A DNA stretch of 64,000 nt from Planococcus sp. MB-3u-03 (GCF_002833405.1 NZ_CP025123.1:65322-129321); one strand, 5' to 3'. Positions 14,237 through 23,299 are shown, counted from the stretch's first letter. Notes: generated by a model from the sequence alone, not told the origin. A program made the numbers and translations.

Positions 14237-15130
14237 ATGGCGAAAAAAGGGTTCGTAAAAAAATCTGCCGATGAAAAGAAACAGGAGGTCGACCACCTAC
14301 TCAGTCTTTTAGACAATGGTGTAAAGAGCTTCGAGGCTAATCCAGAAAAATTTAAAGCTTTATTGAAGATGCAAGCGATGTTTCGCAGCTACACATTCCG
14401 AAACACGATGCTGATCCAAGCCCAAATGCCGAATGCTTCTTATGTTGCGAGCTTCAAGCATTGGAAAACACTCGGTCGCAGCGTTCGAAAAGGTGAAAAA
14501 TCTCTTCGTGTACTAGCGCCGCGTTTTAAAAAGGAGAAAGATGAAATCACTGGTCTTGAGGAACAAAAACTAATCGGCTATATGAGCTGTCCTGTTTTTG
14601 ATATTTCTCAAACAGAGGGCGAACCACTGCCAATTGACGATGTACGCTTGAAACTTGAAGGCGAATCGGATGAAGCAGAAATTATTTTTGCCTGGGTTAA
14701 GCTGTTGGCTGAAGAAGATGATTGTAGTGTGGAGGTTGCGTTTGCGAATGGTGCAAATGGCTATTACAGACCATCCTCCCATCAAATCGTCATCGATCCA
14801 AAACTAACAGTGAACCACAAAGCGAAAACGATGGTACACGAATATGTTCACTCTCAATTGCATCGCAATGATAACTCGACACAAGAAGAGCGGGAATGCG
14901 TTGCAGAAGGTGTAGCGTTTATCGTTTGTTCCTACTTTGGATTAGACACTTCTGATTATTCATTTGAGTATGTAAATGGATGGTCCGGAGATGGCGGAAA
15001 ATCCTTAATGAAGTACGGAACCATCATGCAAAAAGCAGCATCTGCTATTATTGCGGATATTGAACGGATCGCCACAAGCCTTCCGACTCCAGCTGCAGAG
15101 ACAAAAGAACTTCAAAATCAAGCATCTTAA
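14237..15130 (+). CDS. ArdC-like antirestriction protein with zinc-metallopeptidase domain
   Basis: Residues about 15-110 match the ArdC N-terminal ssDNA-binding domain (FRSYTFRNTMLIQAQMP, then FKHWKTLGRSVRKGEKSL). HEYVH (201-205), with a downstream Glu in CVAEGVAF (about 224), is a zincin HExxH site. ArdC proteins enter recipients with conjugative plasmids and protect incoming DNA from restriction; binding of ssDNA is established for the family. The start at 14237 follows the conserved AGGAAAGGGTGTA block after leader copy 5. Its partner downstream is a large helicase. Confidence 0.85.
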   Translation: MAKKGFVKKSADEKKQEVDHLLSLLDNGVKSFEANPEKFKALLKMQAMFRSYTFRNTMLIQAQMPNASYVASFKHWKTLGRSVRKGEKSLRVLAPRFKKEKDEITGLEEQKLIGYMSCPVFDISQTEGEPLPIDDVRLKLEGESDEAEIIFAWVKLLAEEDDCSVEVAFANGANGYYRPSSHQIVIDPKLTVNHKAKTMVHEYVHSQLHRNDNSTQEERECVAEGVAFIVCSYFGLDTSDYSFEYVNGWSGDGGKSLMKYGTIMQKAASAIIADIERIATSLPTPAAETKELQNQAS

Positions 15131-15147
15131 TTAGATGAGAGACACAG

Positions 15148-15202
15148 CCGATTGACTGAAATGTTGCCGACAAAGCAACCAACCAGCCAATCGGTATTTT
15201 TT
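15148..15202 (+). terminator. Attenuator-like terminator before the helicase
   Basis: CCGATTG(A)CTG (15148-15158) pairs with CAG(C)CAATCGG (15184-15194); inside, GTTGC pairs with GCAAC. TATTTTTTAT follows. It stands between ardC and the helicase start 15224, so helicase expression needs read-through, unless an undetected promoter exists. Confidence 0.7.
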
Positions 15203-15223
15203 ATTTCAGGGAGGAAACTATCA

Positions 15224-18200
15224 ATGAAGAATACCTATCGTTTAGAGAGTGATGAAAACCCAAAGCTATTAGAAATCTATGTGAATCAAGCGTGGCATCA
15301 AGTATTTTGCTACGCATTGGCATTTGAGAAAGTAGAGGGTTATGGAAGAGAAGACAAAATACTATTTACGATCGTTAGTGGCAGTGATTCAGCATTACAA
15401 TCACTTAAAGCAGCAATCGACATTGGCACCAGAAGCGGTATTCGATTCGGATATGGTGAAAAAACATCTATCGGTTTTGAATTTAAAGGCGAAAAATCTT
15501 TAGCTTCTGAAAAAGGGAAGTACACCAAGTTTCCAATGACCCTTAGCCAAAATAGAAAAGCACTCGCTATCGTTCACGAATCCGTATTAAACAATTCCGA
15601 GTATGTCCTGGCATTCAATAATAATCCGGTTTCTGAGGTTTCACAGTTGCTCGGCGGTTCCACTTTCGGTCTACATATCTTACCTGAATGGGAACAGCCG
15701 GTTTTAGATGAACTGATGCTTCAAAAGCATCTGGTCAAGCATGACATTTATTACGACGAGAGACTATTTGAAGATGGTTTATCTCTTCTCTCCATCAACT
15801 TAGAAGAAGAAGCAGCCGACCGTTTTATTGAGCGAATGATTAAGGAAAGGCGTTTACAGTTTCCGGAGAGCGGAAGTGGTGAGAAGGTCAAGGATATTGC
15901 GGATCTAACCGGTTATCTCATGGAATACAATGAGCCGATGGTCCAGAAACTTTCCGACCGATTTAAACCTACCCACAATCCGATACACGACCCTGTATTA
16001 CCGAGTACACTGACTTATCCTCGGGAACTGTTTCCAGTCCAGGGGCACAGCGTTACAGCCGTGGCCAAGCGACTACAGAAGCAAAAAGCCGTGGTAATTC
16101 AAGGAGAGATGTCTACAGGGAAGTCCTCAATGATGACTGCCATTGCTGATGCTTATCATTCTCTTAAAGGGAAAAAAGGCTACCATGCAGCGTTGATGTG
16201 TCCACCTTCTTTAACGAAGAAGTGGCCGCTTGAGATAAAAGAAATCCTGCCCGATGCTGAAGTTCACGTTATTGAAAAGAGTGCTGACTTAATACGCTAT
16301 CACCGAGACTGGTTGAGAAACGGACAAAAGAAACCTACCAAGCCTACTTTCTTTATCATTTCGTTTACGACTATGCGTGGCGATGCAAGAACGGTACCAG
16401 CTGTCACGCACCGGAAGAAGCCGAAATTGATGGAAGAGGGCGCGAATGCCGAGTCGGGTTATTTCTGTAATTCTTGCGGGCTTCCTCACCAAGTCGTTGA
16501 AGATGAGCAAACGCACATCAACGAAGACGGCTATGAAGAAGTGACTAAGATTACACATAACATGGAAAGCAGTGATTTTGGCACTTCCAGACGACTTAAT
16601 AACGGGGCTTCACCAGCAAATGCATTTTGCTACCATTGCGGTGATTCTTTGTGGTCGAAGAAAGTGGTAACTCGATATAACGGATTTAAAGAGTGGACTT
16701 CTCATGAGAAAAAAATTCTTCATGCCGTCCAGCAAAATAATCCGAATTATATCAATCACCTTCAAGCGACTCAGCAGAAACCTGGATCCGCTACTGGAAT
16801 GCCAAGACGAATTGCTGCTATTGAATATATTCGACGGAAAATGAACAATTTCTTTAATATTTCACTAGTCGATGAAGTTCATGAACTGAAGGGTGGAATG
16901 ACTGCGCAAGGAAATGCTTTAGGATCCCTGTCGCAAGCATCCAAAAAGATTGTCGCCGGTACCGGAACTTTATTCGGTGGAAAAGCAGAAGATGTCTATT
17001 TTTTGCTCTGGCGTATGTTCCCGAACGATATGGCTTCGAGTGGATTCTCTTATGAAGAGGTAACAAAATTCAATGAAGAGTATGGAAACATCGAAGAGAC
17101 AACTTATGCTTCAAAAGGTGAATCGAGTGAGTACAGCAATACTAATTCACGTGGCGGTGATCGGCGCTCAACTAAAAAAGTGGTTCCTGGTATTTCCCCT
17201 TTCATTTACGGACAGTTTCTAATTCAAAATGTAATCAATGTCCGTTTAAAAGATGTATGGCCGGATCCGGTTGATTTGGTAGATACGCCGACTATTTTTG
17301 TCCCAATGACAGAGGAAATGAAATCTCATTATGATGAAATGATTTGGAGCTTTGAGCACGCTATAGATTCTTGGGATAACGGAAATCAGCTTTACATGCG
17401 AATGACGGATTATGGCATTGCCTATCCTGATAATCCATTTAATTTTCCGGATGCAGTGGCTAAGAATATCGAGGGTGAAAGAGAGCTCATATGGGAAGCT
17501 CGTCACTTAGATCCGTCCATTACCTTGCCCAAAGAAGCGAAGCTACAAGAAATCATTCAATCAGAAATGGCAGAAGGACGTAAATCGATTGTTTATGTCA
17601 AAGACACAGGTTCTTCAGTAGCTGAGCGTGATGTACGTCCTCGACTTCAGCAAAAACTAGAAGAAATCGGTGCGAAGGTGTTTGTGTTAGATACCTCATC
17701 GACTAAAACAAATAATCGATCAGACTATCTCAAGAAGAAAATTGAGAAAGAAGGATATGACGTTTGCATTGTTTCTCAGGAGCTTGTGAAAGTCGGGTTA
17801 GATTTACTGTGTACACCAACGCTTATTTACTATCAATTCAGCTGGTCGCTCTTCACAATCAACCAGTCAGCGAAGCGGGCATGGCGAATCGGACAAGAAC
17901 AAGAGTGTCGTTTGTTCTACCTTGCTTATGAAGACTGCTATCAAGAAACAATGGCGGAACTCATTGCCAAAAAAAATCGCGCTACGGCGGCTATCAATGG
18001 AGACGTTTCATCCGACGGCCTAAGCGCGATGCTCGGAGACGAAGGAGACCTTCAAACGATGCTCATTCAGTCAGTTAAGAAGGGCGGAACAGCATTAAAA
18101 GGTTCTGCAGAGGAATGGATCAACCAAACTTCGGATCGGGCTCGAGAACTTCTTGCGAGTATTGGTAAAAAGAAAAAGGCTGCGCCTATTGAACAATTCA

Positions 18201-18559
18201 AGCAATGGGTAAATTTCGAGATTGAAGGCGAAACTACTAAAGCTGCTCTCATTCGAGGCGCTGCAGAGTACCTGGGCTTTATTGAGCAAGATTTGATTCC
18301 AGGCTTTTCTCTACAAAATGGCCAACTAAATGTTGATCTAGAAGAGGGGACCGGACTGGATAGAGCTTTCTTTGGAGATGGAGCAATTCTTTTCCATTTG
18401 TCGAAACCAATGAAAGCGGCTCAGTCAGTGGCTGAAGAAAAAGAGAAGAAAGAAGTCGTTCCTACTGCACCAATCGTGTTAACGACGCATGAAACAAAAA
18501 CAAAGAGAGCGAAGAAGAAGGTTGCAGAAGGCCAATGGGCATTCGACCTCTTCGGATAA
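15224..18559 (+). CDS. Large SF2 (SNF2/DEAD-like) helicase-family protein
   Basis: The 1111-residue protein has Walker A GEMSTGKSSM (about residue 294), two zinc-ribbon pairs CNSCG (about 416) and CYHCG (about 468) inserted between the motifs, motif II DEVHEL (about 549), and a C-terminal helicase lobe with GLDLL...YQFSWS and the motif VI SAKRAWRIGQ (about 882), which is SNF2-like. It should be a dsDNA- or ssDNA-dependent ATPase. ATG 15224 follows CAGGGAGGAAACTATCA; starts further upstream fall inside the attenuator. Such giant helicases accompany ardC and methyltransferase genes on plasmids and phages, but the role is not known. Confidence 0.8.
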   Translation: MKNTYRLESDENPKLLEIYVNQAWHQVFCYALAFEKVEGYGREDKILFTIVSGSDSALQSLKAAIDIGTRSGIRFGYGEKTSIGFEFKGEKSLASEKGKYTKFPMTLSQNRKALAIVHESVLNNSEYVLAFNNNPVSEVSQLLGGSTFGLHILPEWEQPVLDELMLQKHLVKHDIYYDERLFEDGLSLLSINLEEEAADRFIERMIKERRLQFPESGSGEKVKDIADLTGYLMEYNEPMVQKLSDRFKPTHNPIHDPVLPSTLTYPRELFPVQGHSVTAVAKRLQKQKAVVIQGEMSTGKSSMMTAIADAYHSLKGKKGYHAALMCPPSLTKKWPLEIKEILPDAEVHVIEKSADLIRYHRDWLRNGQKKPTKPTFFIISFTTMRGDARTVPAVTHRKKPKLMEEGANAESGYFCNSCGLPHQVVEDEQTHINEDGYEEVTKITHNMESSDFGTSRRLNNGASPANAFCYHCGDSLWSKKVVTRYNGFKEWTSHEKKILHAVQQNNPNYINHLQATQQKPGSATGMPRRIAAIEYIRRKMNNFFNISLVDEVHELKGGMTAQGNALGSLSQASKKIVAGTGTLFGGKAEDVYFLLWRMFPNDMASSGFSYEEVTKFNEEYGNIEETTYASKGESSEYSNTNSRGGDRRSTKKVVPGISPFIYGQFLIQNVINVRLKDVWPDPVDLVDTPTIFVPMTEEMKSHYDEMIWSFEHAIDSWDNGNQLYMRMTDYGIAYPDNPFNFPDAVAKNIEGERELIWEARHLDPSITLPKEAKLQEIIQSEMAEGRKSIVYVKDTGSSVAERDVRPRLQQKLEEIGAKVFVLDTSSTKTNNRSDYLKKKIEKEGYDVCIVSQELVKVGLDLLCTPTLIYYQFSWSLFTINQSAKRAWRIGQEQECRLFYLAYEDCYQETMAELIAKKNRATAAINGDVSSDGLSAMLGDEGDLQTMLIQSVKKGGTALKGSAEEWINQTSDRARELLASIGKKKKAAPIEQFKQWVNFEIEGETTKAALIRGAAEYLGFIEQDLIPGFSLQNGQLNVDLEEGTGLDRAFFGDGAILFHLSKPMKAAQSVAEEKEKKEVVPTAPIVLTTHETKTKRAKKKVAEGQWAFDLFG

Positions 18560-18582
18560 ATCAATTTTGGGAGGAATATCAA

Positions 18583-19410
18583 ATGGTTTTACACATAGTT
18601 TTATTGACAAGTTGTTGTTTGCTCTTGCTTTTGGAGACTGTTCTTACAGAGCACGCTAAATGGGTGAAAACTTTTGAACAGGCTGAAATTGCTTCAAAAC
18701 AAGAGCTTACCGAGGAAGATATTAAGAAAGGGTGGGGCTTTAACCAGCCAACGGTTTTAATGCCGGTGGCCGCTCCTGCTATCCCGAAAGCGGAAACTTC
18801 ACCTATCTACGAAGAATCTCAATTGACTGCTGAGCACGAAAGTTTCTTTGATTCTTTAGCTTCGTTATCCGAGCCAGCGCCTGCTGCTTCTAATGAAGAT
18901 AATGTGATTCCATTCATAGAAACTGCACCACCAACACATGAAAATGAGATGGAAGCAGAGGAATATGTATCGTGGGATCAAGTAGTTGCTGAATCAGAAC
19001 ATACACAAACTGATTCGAAGAAAGAAGCAATCCAAGAATCTGAGTTTTTGACTATGGAGGATTGGAAAGAAGAACCAATGCCGGTTAGCATGAGCACGCA
19101 ATTGTCCGCAAAAGCGAGCCATAAAATCGGTGAAGGATATGTTGGAGAGCAGCTATGGGTTGTGGAAGTCGTTGGTTATGAGCAGAGCTATATCCATGTT
19201 AGCGACGGAGAATCTAGAGCATGGCTAAACTTACGTAAATTGGGCAAGGCAAATAAAGGGGATATCCTTTCATTGCTAGTGGAGAGAGACGAAAGTGACC
19301 AGCTTTATGTAATGAAAGTCGATGTTCTTCAGCAAAAATCAAATGATTTCGCTTTGGAAATCGAGGAAGAGTTGGATTATCAACACACAGAATATTACGA
19401 AGCAATTTGA
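18583..19410 (+). CDS. Membrane-anchored acidic protein (275 aa)
   Basis: ATG 18583 follows TTGGGAGGAATATCAA. One N-terminal hydrophobic helix (LHIVLLTSCCLLLLLETVL, residues 3-21) is followed by a long acidic, Pro/Ser/Glu-rich linker to about residue 185, and a compact C-terminal part with GEQLWVVEVVGYEQ and LNLRKLGKANKGDILSLLV that looks like a small beta domain. It lies 23 bases after the helicase and may hold it or other factors at the membrane. No family recognised. Confidence 0.65.
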   Translation: MVLHIVLLTSCCLLLLLETVLTEHAKWVKTFEQAEIASKQELTEEDIKKGWGFNQPTVLMPVAAPAIPKAETSPIYEESQLTAEHESFFDSLASLSEPAPAASNEDNVIPFIETAPPTHENEMEAEEYVSWDQVVAESEHTQTDSKKEAIQESEFLTMEDWKEEPMPVSMSTQLSAKASHKIGEGYVGEQLWVVEVVGYEQSYIHVSDGESRAWLNLRKLGKANKGDILSLLVERDESDQLYVMKVDVLQQKSNDFALEIEEELDYQHTEYYEAI

Positions 19411-19416
19411 TAGATT

Positions 19417-19459
19417 CATACGGAGAAGATCTGCACTAAGTAGGTCTTTGTTCCGTGTG
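19417..19459 (+). terminator. Weak hairpin after the helicase operon
   Basis: CATACGGA pairs with TCCGTGTG and AAGATCT with AGGTCTT; no clear T-run follows, so termination is uncertain. Confidence 0.35.
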
Positions 19460-19591
19460 TTATATAAGAGTTAAGGCTAAAGACCTTTTAAAAATCCTAT
19501 AATTTATTTTTAATTCAAGATAAATTATCAAATATTTAGAAAATATTTACTTTTTAACAGCTTTGCAATAATAAAAATATCAAAATATTAC

Positions 19592-19652
19592 ACCTAAAAT
19601 TTGAAAGATTTAGGTATTTGCACAGAGCCACAAACAAGATATTTGTGGTTTT
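19592..19652 (+). promoter_or_regulatory. Two-hairpin leader before the 19.77-kb operon
   Basis: ACCTAAA (19592-19598) pairs with TTTAGGT (19609-19615), then CCACAAA (19628-19634) pairs with TTTGTGG (19642-19648), followed by TTTTGTGG. It recalls the two-hairpin plan of the other leaders but lacks the bulged C and a clean U-run. The remaining bases of 19460-19771 are AT-rich and hold no gene. Confidence 0.35.
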
Positions 19653-19771
19653 GTGGAAAAACTTAAAATTTTCTCATATAAAAGTTTCATTTTTGGATAA
19701 AAATGCTTATGCCATTGTAATCCAAATAGACTAACTTTACTATTAATTATAGGAATATCAGGAGGGATTGG

Positions 19772-20452
19772 ATGATGGAAAACAAACTACGAAAAGATGA
19801 TTGGACCAATGATACACTAACTACCCTTATTCAAGGAATGCGTGAAGAGGGATTAGTTTTTAAGGAGATAACACTCCAATATAGAACAAAAACCAAAAAT
19901 GTCTTCATAAATGCTACTGGTCGTGAATCAATGAAAGCTTCCGAGAATTACTTCAGCAAAGTGGAAGAACAGTTGATCCGTACATACAATATAATCTTCA
20001 AACGTTTTATCAATTTCGCTCAATGCCAGGTGGATATGACGCTGCAAGTAAACGAGCACGGAGAATTTGATTTTGAAAACATGCAGATGGCAATGCATAT
20101 GGATATCCCAAGTTCTCGAAATGCAGAAGAAGCTTTACGCCGTCCGCTTAGGCACTTTTTGCCCTTCCTAGAAAATGTGACTTATTTAGAAGCGACTGGC
20201 CACAAGTTTGAATTAAAAGCCCTTCATTGTGCGCTGGAACTTTCAGAAGAGGACTTTGCGATCGTTTTAGAAGATCCGTCAATCATTCATCCTAAAGCAA
20301 GATTGGATTGGCTCTCATTCGGCTCTCTATTATTTATGAAAGCAAAGGAATCATATAGCTTTAATCAAAAAATTCCTTGTTTTTCCGGTGAACTCCTTTG
20401 GGATAATAAGGACGTAACAATCAAACACACCATTAAGAGGTTGGAAAAATGA
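19772..20452 (+). CDS. Hypothetical protein (226 aa)
   Basis: ATG 19772 (or 19775) follows AGGAGGGATTG. The protein is soluble and of mixed charge, with no motif I recognise. Its stop overlaps the start of the following membrane-protein gene by four bases (ATGA), so they are co-translated and perhaps act together. Function unknown. Confidence 0.7.
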   Translation: MMENKLRKDDWTNDTLTTLIQGMREEGLVFKEITLQYRTKTKNVFINATGRESMKASENYFSKVEEQLIRTYNIIFKRFINFAQCQVDMTLQVNEHGEFDFENMQMAMHMDIPSSRNAEEALRRPLRHFLPFLENVTYLEATGHKFELKALHCALELSEEDFAIVLEDPSIIHPKARLDWLSFGSLLFMKAKESYSFNQKIPCFSGELLWDNKDVTIKHTIKRLEK

Positions 20453-21027
20453 AAAAGGTATACGGATTCTTAGCTTCGTTGCTGTTAATCCTTTTAGTGC
20501 AACCGCTCTCCAGCGTAAGCGCAATGTCTAAATTACCTTCTCCGCCAAACGGAAAGTCGATAGAATCATCCGACTCATTTTTGGATAATATCTACTCCGA
20601 CGTTGGCGGTCTAGGAACACCTTTATATGGATGGGCGATTGATCTATTTACCATTTTGTTTGTTGTCGGTACGCTTGTAATGATCTTATCAATCGCCTTT
20701 AAAAATGGACAATGGCAAAAATACGCTCAGGGGACGATGTTAACCTCCTTCGTGATTCTCCTTTTAATGCGTGGGCTTCCGATTATTATGCTTTCCATGA
20801 ATACTACGGAAGACATTGATTTACTCTTTACTGCAGGCGTTGCTTTCTTGAGTGCTACGACCATCATGATGGCTGTAATGAGCGTTGGCATAAGCGCAGA
20901 CTTCAAGTTTAACTATCATCTGATCGAGCATCCTAAATATAATAGATGGTCCAAGAACCTATTCTACGTAGCAATATTGATGACGTTCCTGGCCGTACTG
21001 GTCCCATGGTTTTTCCCTCAAGTGTAA
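20449..21027 (+). CDS. Membrane protein with signal peptide and about four helices
   Basis: Residues 1-25 form a signal peptide (SLLLILLVQPLSSVSA). After a polar stretch come hydrophobic segments near residues 65-86, 97-118, 126-147 and 168-188. The plan of a cleaved signal followed by several helices recalls small components of type IV secretion channels (TrbL/VirB2-like), but no sequence motif supports this and the rest of such a system is absent here. Coupled to the preceding gene. Confidence 0.6.
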   Translation: MKKVYGFLASLLLILLVQPLSSVSAMSKLPSPPNGKSIESSDSFLDNIYSDVGGLGTPLYGWAIDLFTILFVVGTLVMILSIAFKNGQWQKYAQGTMLTSFVILLLMRGLPIIMLSMNTTEDIDLLFTAGVAFLSATTIMMAVMSVGISADFKFNYHLIEHPKYNRWSKNLFYVAILMTFLAVLVPWFFPQV

Positions 21028-21057
21028 AAAATCACTCACAATCATACTTTTCTCTGA

Positions 21058-21063
21058 TATAAT
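21058..21063 (+). promoter_or_regulatory. -10 box of an attenuated promoter
   Basis: A perfect TATAAT stands 24 bases before a strong terminator hairpin; no good -35 hexamer is seen 16-18 bases upstream. Confidence 0.4.
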
Positions 21064-21086
21064 AGAGAGACAATTTAAACCAAAGG

Positions 21087-21140
21087 GCGCACCCCTCCAA
21101 AAACCGATTACGTTCGGTTTGGAGGGGTGCGCTTTTTTTT
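21087..21140 (+). terminator. Strong attenuator before the response-regulator-like gene
   Basis: GCGCACCCCTCC (21087-21098) pairs perfectly with GGAGGGGTGCGC (21121-21132), with inner AAACCGA/TTCGGTTT, then eight T that run into the ribosome site AGGAGAG of the next gene. No 5' hairpin with bulged C is present, so it is not counted as a sixth leader copy. Confidence 0.75.
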
Positions 21141-21152
21141 AGGAGAGATGAG

Positions 21153-21725
21153 ATGGAAATTCACGTTATCGGAAAAACGGACAATAAAAAGAAACGATTA
21201 AAAGTGCTGCTGTCGGAGCACTACCCTCAACATTGCATCGTTAATCAAGAAACTGTTTCAGTATTAAATGACGATGCTCACCGGCAAAACATAGCACTTC
21301 TCGTGATTCTTCTAAATGAAGAAAATACCGAGACTGTTGAGCAGCTTCTCCAAATCGAGAAGTTAGATATCCCAATCCTCTTCGTGGAAGAAGAAGAAAC
21401 CCACGCGCGAGAAAGGTTATTAAATGGATCATTGGTCAAAGGTTACATCCGGCGTAACGCTCCGTTAGAAAAAATTAAAAGCGCAATGAACCTTGTTCTG
21501 GATGGCGGTATATACAAAGAACCTACCAGCTTACACAGGAAGAATGAACAAGTATCAAATCACAAAGAGCTTGAGTTGGAGTGGACCATCCTTTCTATGC
21601 ATTCAAAAGGATTTAGCTTCGAAGAAATGAGCGAAGTGGTAGATCTCTCTATTGATGAAATCGAGACAAAACTCAATCAAATCAAAAACAATTGTCGTTC
21701 CTGCCCATCATCAACCACAAGTTAG
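21153..21725 (+). CDS. Orphan response-regulator-like protein (NarL/LuxR-type layout)
   Basis: Residues 1-115 follow the receiver fold: LLVILLNEENTETVEQLLQ, LDIPILFVEEEE, LVKGYIRRNAPLEKIKSAM, VLDGGIYKEP. The last segment is characteristic of NarL-family receivers, but the phospho-accepting Asp and the acidic pocket are not evident. Residues 135-180 resemble a degenerate LuxR helix-turn-helix (ILSMHSKGFSFEEMSEVVDL, SIDEIETKLNQI). No kinase is adjacent. It starts at ATG 21153 directly after the attenuator. It may be a plasmid regulator working without phosphorylation. Confidence 0.6.
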   Translation: MEIHVIGKTDNKKKRLKVLLSEHYPQHCIVNQETVSVLNDDAHRQNIALLVILLNEENTETVEQLLQIEKLDIPILFVEEEETHARERLLNGSLVKGYIRRNAPLEKIKSAMNLVLDGGIYKEPTSLHRKNEQVSNHKELELEWTILSMHSKGFSFEEMSEVVDLSIDEIETKLNQIKNNCRSCPSSTTS

Positions 21726-21807
21726 GAACGTGAAAAGAAATAGATAAATTTAGTTGATTATAAATATAACGTTATATTATTAATTTATAAAAAAAAAGGA
21801 CGTGTTG

Positions 21808-22119
21808 ATGATGAAAAAGCACTTTGTTTATCGTGGGCGGTAGCCAAGAACAGACATTCATGAAGATTGGAAAAAGCAAAATTGCAACATTTTATTTCAT
21901 CCAGGAAAAGTACGGAATGGCGGAGTGAAGAACGCTTTTCGCAAATCCGTAAAAAACGCGGATTGTGTTGTCGTTTTATGTGATGCACTCATGCACGAAA
22001 CTATGTATCAAGTTAAGGATCTGTGTAAAGAATACGATACAAAAGTCGTTTTCCATACAAACGGATTCGGTGCTTCAGGAGCCATTGCTGCAGGATTGGG
22101 TAAACTGGGAGCAGCTTAA
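21808..22119 (+). pseudogene. DUF2325-like gene with frameshifts
   Basis: Starts ATG 21808 (MMKKHFV), then another frame gives IVGGSQEQTFMK, and a third DWKKQNCNILFHPGKVRNGG, KNADCVVVLCDALMHETMY, VVFHTNGFGASGAIAAGL to 22119. Together these match DUF2325 proteins, which begin with IVGG and carry a glycine-rich nucleotide-type fold. Two single-base indels near 21830 and 21872 break the frame. The family is of unknown function and common on Bacillota plasmids and mobile elements. Confidence 0.55.
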
Positions 22120-22135
22120 GTTAGGAGGAGACATT

Positions 22136-22282
22136 TTGCGTGAAGTATATAAGTCACGATCAGTAATATCGACAATTGTAATATCCATCGCTATAGCCGG
22201 AATTGCTATGTACTGGCAAACTTCAACTTCTGTCATGGAACAAGCACCAGCAATTGAAGCAAATATTATAGCGCTTTTCTAG
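22136..22282 (+). CDS. Small single-helix membrane protein (48 aa)
   Basis: TTG 22136 follows TTAGGAGGAGACAT. One hydrophobic segment (VISTIVISIAIAGIAMYW, about residues 9-26), then a short polar tail outside or inside. Too small for assignment; the ribosome site is strong, so probably expressed. Confidence 0.55.
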   Translation: MREVYKSRSVISTIVISIAIAGIAMYWQTSTSVMEQAPAIEANIIALF

Positions 22283-22292
22283 GAGGCTAATT

Positions 22293-22442
22293 ATGAGTAA
22301 GACTTTGAGCAAAGAATGCATTGGTTGTGGCAGACAATTCATCGTTTTAAATATTGATGATACCAACGTTAATTTCTGTACAGAACAATGTAGGGAATCA
22401 CACAGCATTTTAGAAGAAAACAGGAAAAACAGGGAGGGATAA
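22293..22442 (+). CDS. Small zinc-ribbon-like protein (49 aa)
   Basis: ATG 22293 follows AGGAGGCTAATT. Cys pairs CIGC (residues 9-12) and CTEQC (29-33) with a nearby His in CRESH form a treble-clef or FCS-like zinc site. Probably a nucleic-acid or protein adaptor. It lies 10 bases after the previous gene and 2 before the next. Confidence 0.6.
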   Translation: MSKTLSKECIGCGRQFIVLNIDDTNVNFCTEQCRESHSILEENRKNREG

Positions 22443-22444
22443 AA

Positions 22445-23287
22445 ATGCACTCTGCTCTTGTATCAGGAAATCAGATTGTTTCGGCTGAAGCTTATGATGA
22501 ATCAATTCATGGTATTGAAATTCGCTGCATGGATCAGAAATGTAAAGTTCCAGTCTTTTTTGTTCGCGGCACCGCCAGTTTAAATGCTCATTTTAAAACT
22601 AGCGGAAAGGGGGCTTCTGTTCATAAGGATTACTGTGGGTTTGCTAAACCATTATCATTTCAAGACACAGTTTCTAAAGTGGGTGAGTACCAGGAAAGTA
22701 TCCTCGAAAACAATACCCGCCAAATTGTGATTCGCTTAAGCATGAATGATATTGATCCTGACTACGAGAAAAAGACAATTGAGCGCAATCCACTCGACAA
22801 AGAGAAGAAAAAGCCCGAACCAGTTGAAGAATCACTGAAGGTTAGCAAAGTGACTCCATCTTCAATAAGTTCATTGAAAGCGGTAAAAAAACTGTTCACA
22901 ACTGTCAGTCCTGATATCTTAGCCGGCATCATGCTTTCGGTTAAAGGACAAAAAATCCCCATATCGAATTTAATTCAAAGTTATTCTGAAGCGCATGAAG
23001 CTTTATGGAGCGGGAAGGCGGAGGAAGTCCCTTATTTCGTTCACGGTTGTATTGAGCGGGTCGTAAGGCGAGATCGAGTATGGTATATCAGTTTAAGCAA
23101 GACCGACAAAGGCTATTTCTCCCTTATTGTTTTTGATCGACACTTTAACCATTTCACTTATAAAGACTCGGAGCTCATCGGTAAGGAAGTTTTGGCCTAT
23201 GGCTACCTTCAAAAGAACGATTACCACAAAGATAAAAAGTCTACTGAAATGGTCATTAAATCGAATCAGTATATCGAATTTCTCTAA
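22445..23287 (+). CDS. Hypothetical protein with CoiA-like Cys/His N-terminus
   Basis: ATG 22445 follows CAGGGAGGGATAAAA. The 280-residue protein starts with a Cys/His module: IRCMDQKC (about residues 26-33), then LNAHF (46-50) and HKDYCGF (60-66), which resembles the zinc-binding N-terminus of CoiA-type competence proteins. A charged linker (residues 110-140) leads to a C-terminal domain of about 130 residues ending in strands (VWYISLSKTDKGYFSLIVF). A link to DNA handling is possible but unproven. Confidence 0.6.
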   Translation: MHSALVSGNQIVSAEAYDESIHGIEIRCMDQKCKVPVFFVRGTASLNAHFKTSGKGASVHKDYCGFAKPLSFQDTVSKVGEYQESILENNTRQIVIRLSMNDIDPDYEKKTIERNPLDKEKKKPEPVEESLKVSKVTPSSISSLKAVKKLFTTVSPDILAGIMLSVKGQKIPISNLIQSYSEAHEALWSGKAEEVPYFVHGCIERVVRRDRVWYISLSKTDKGYFSLIVFDRHFNHFTYKDSELIGKEVLAYGYLQKNDYHKDKKSTEMVIKSNQYIEFL

Positions 23288-23299
23288 AGAGGTGTTTCG

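Noticed and set aside
20449..21027. Type IV secretion pilin or channel gene
   Set aside because: The signal peptide and helices are compatible, but no motif and no neighbouring secretion genes support it; left as an unassigned membrane protein.
21083..21140. Sixth copy of the leader RNA
   Set aside because: It has a promoter -10 box and a terminator, but no hairpin with bulged C and no sequence or linker in common with the five copies.
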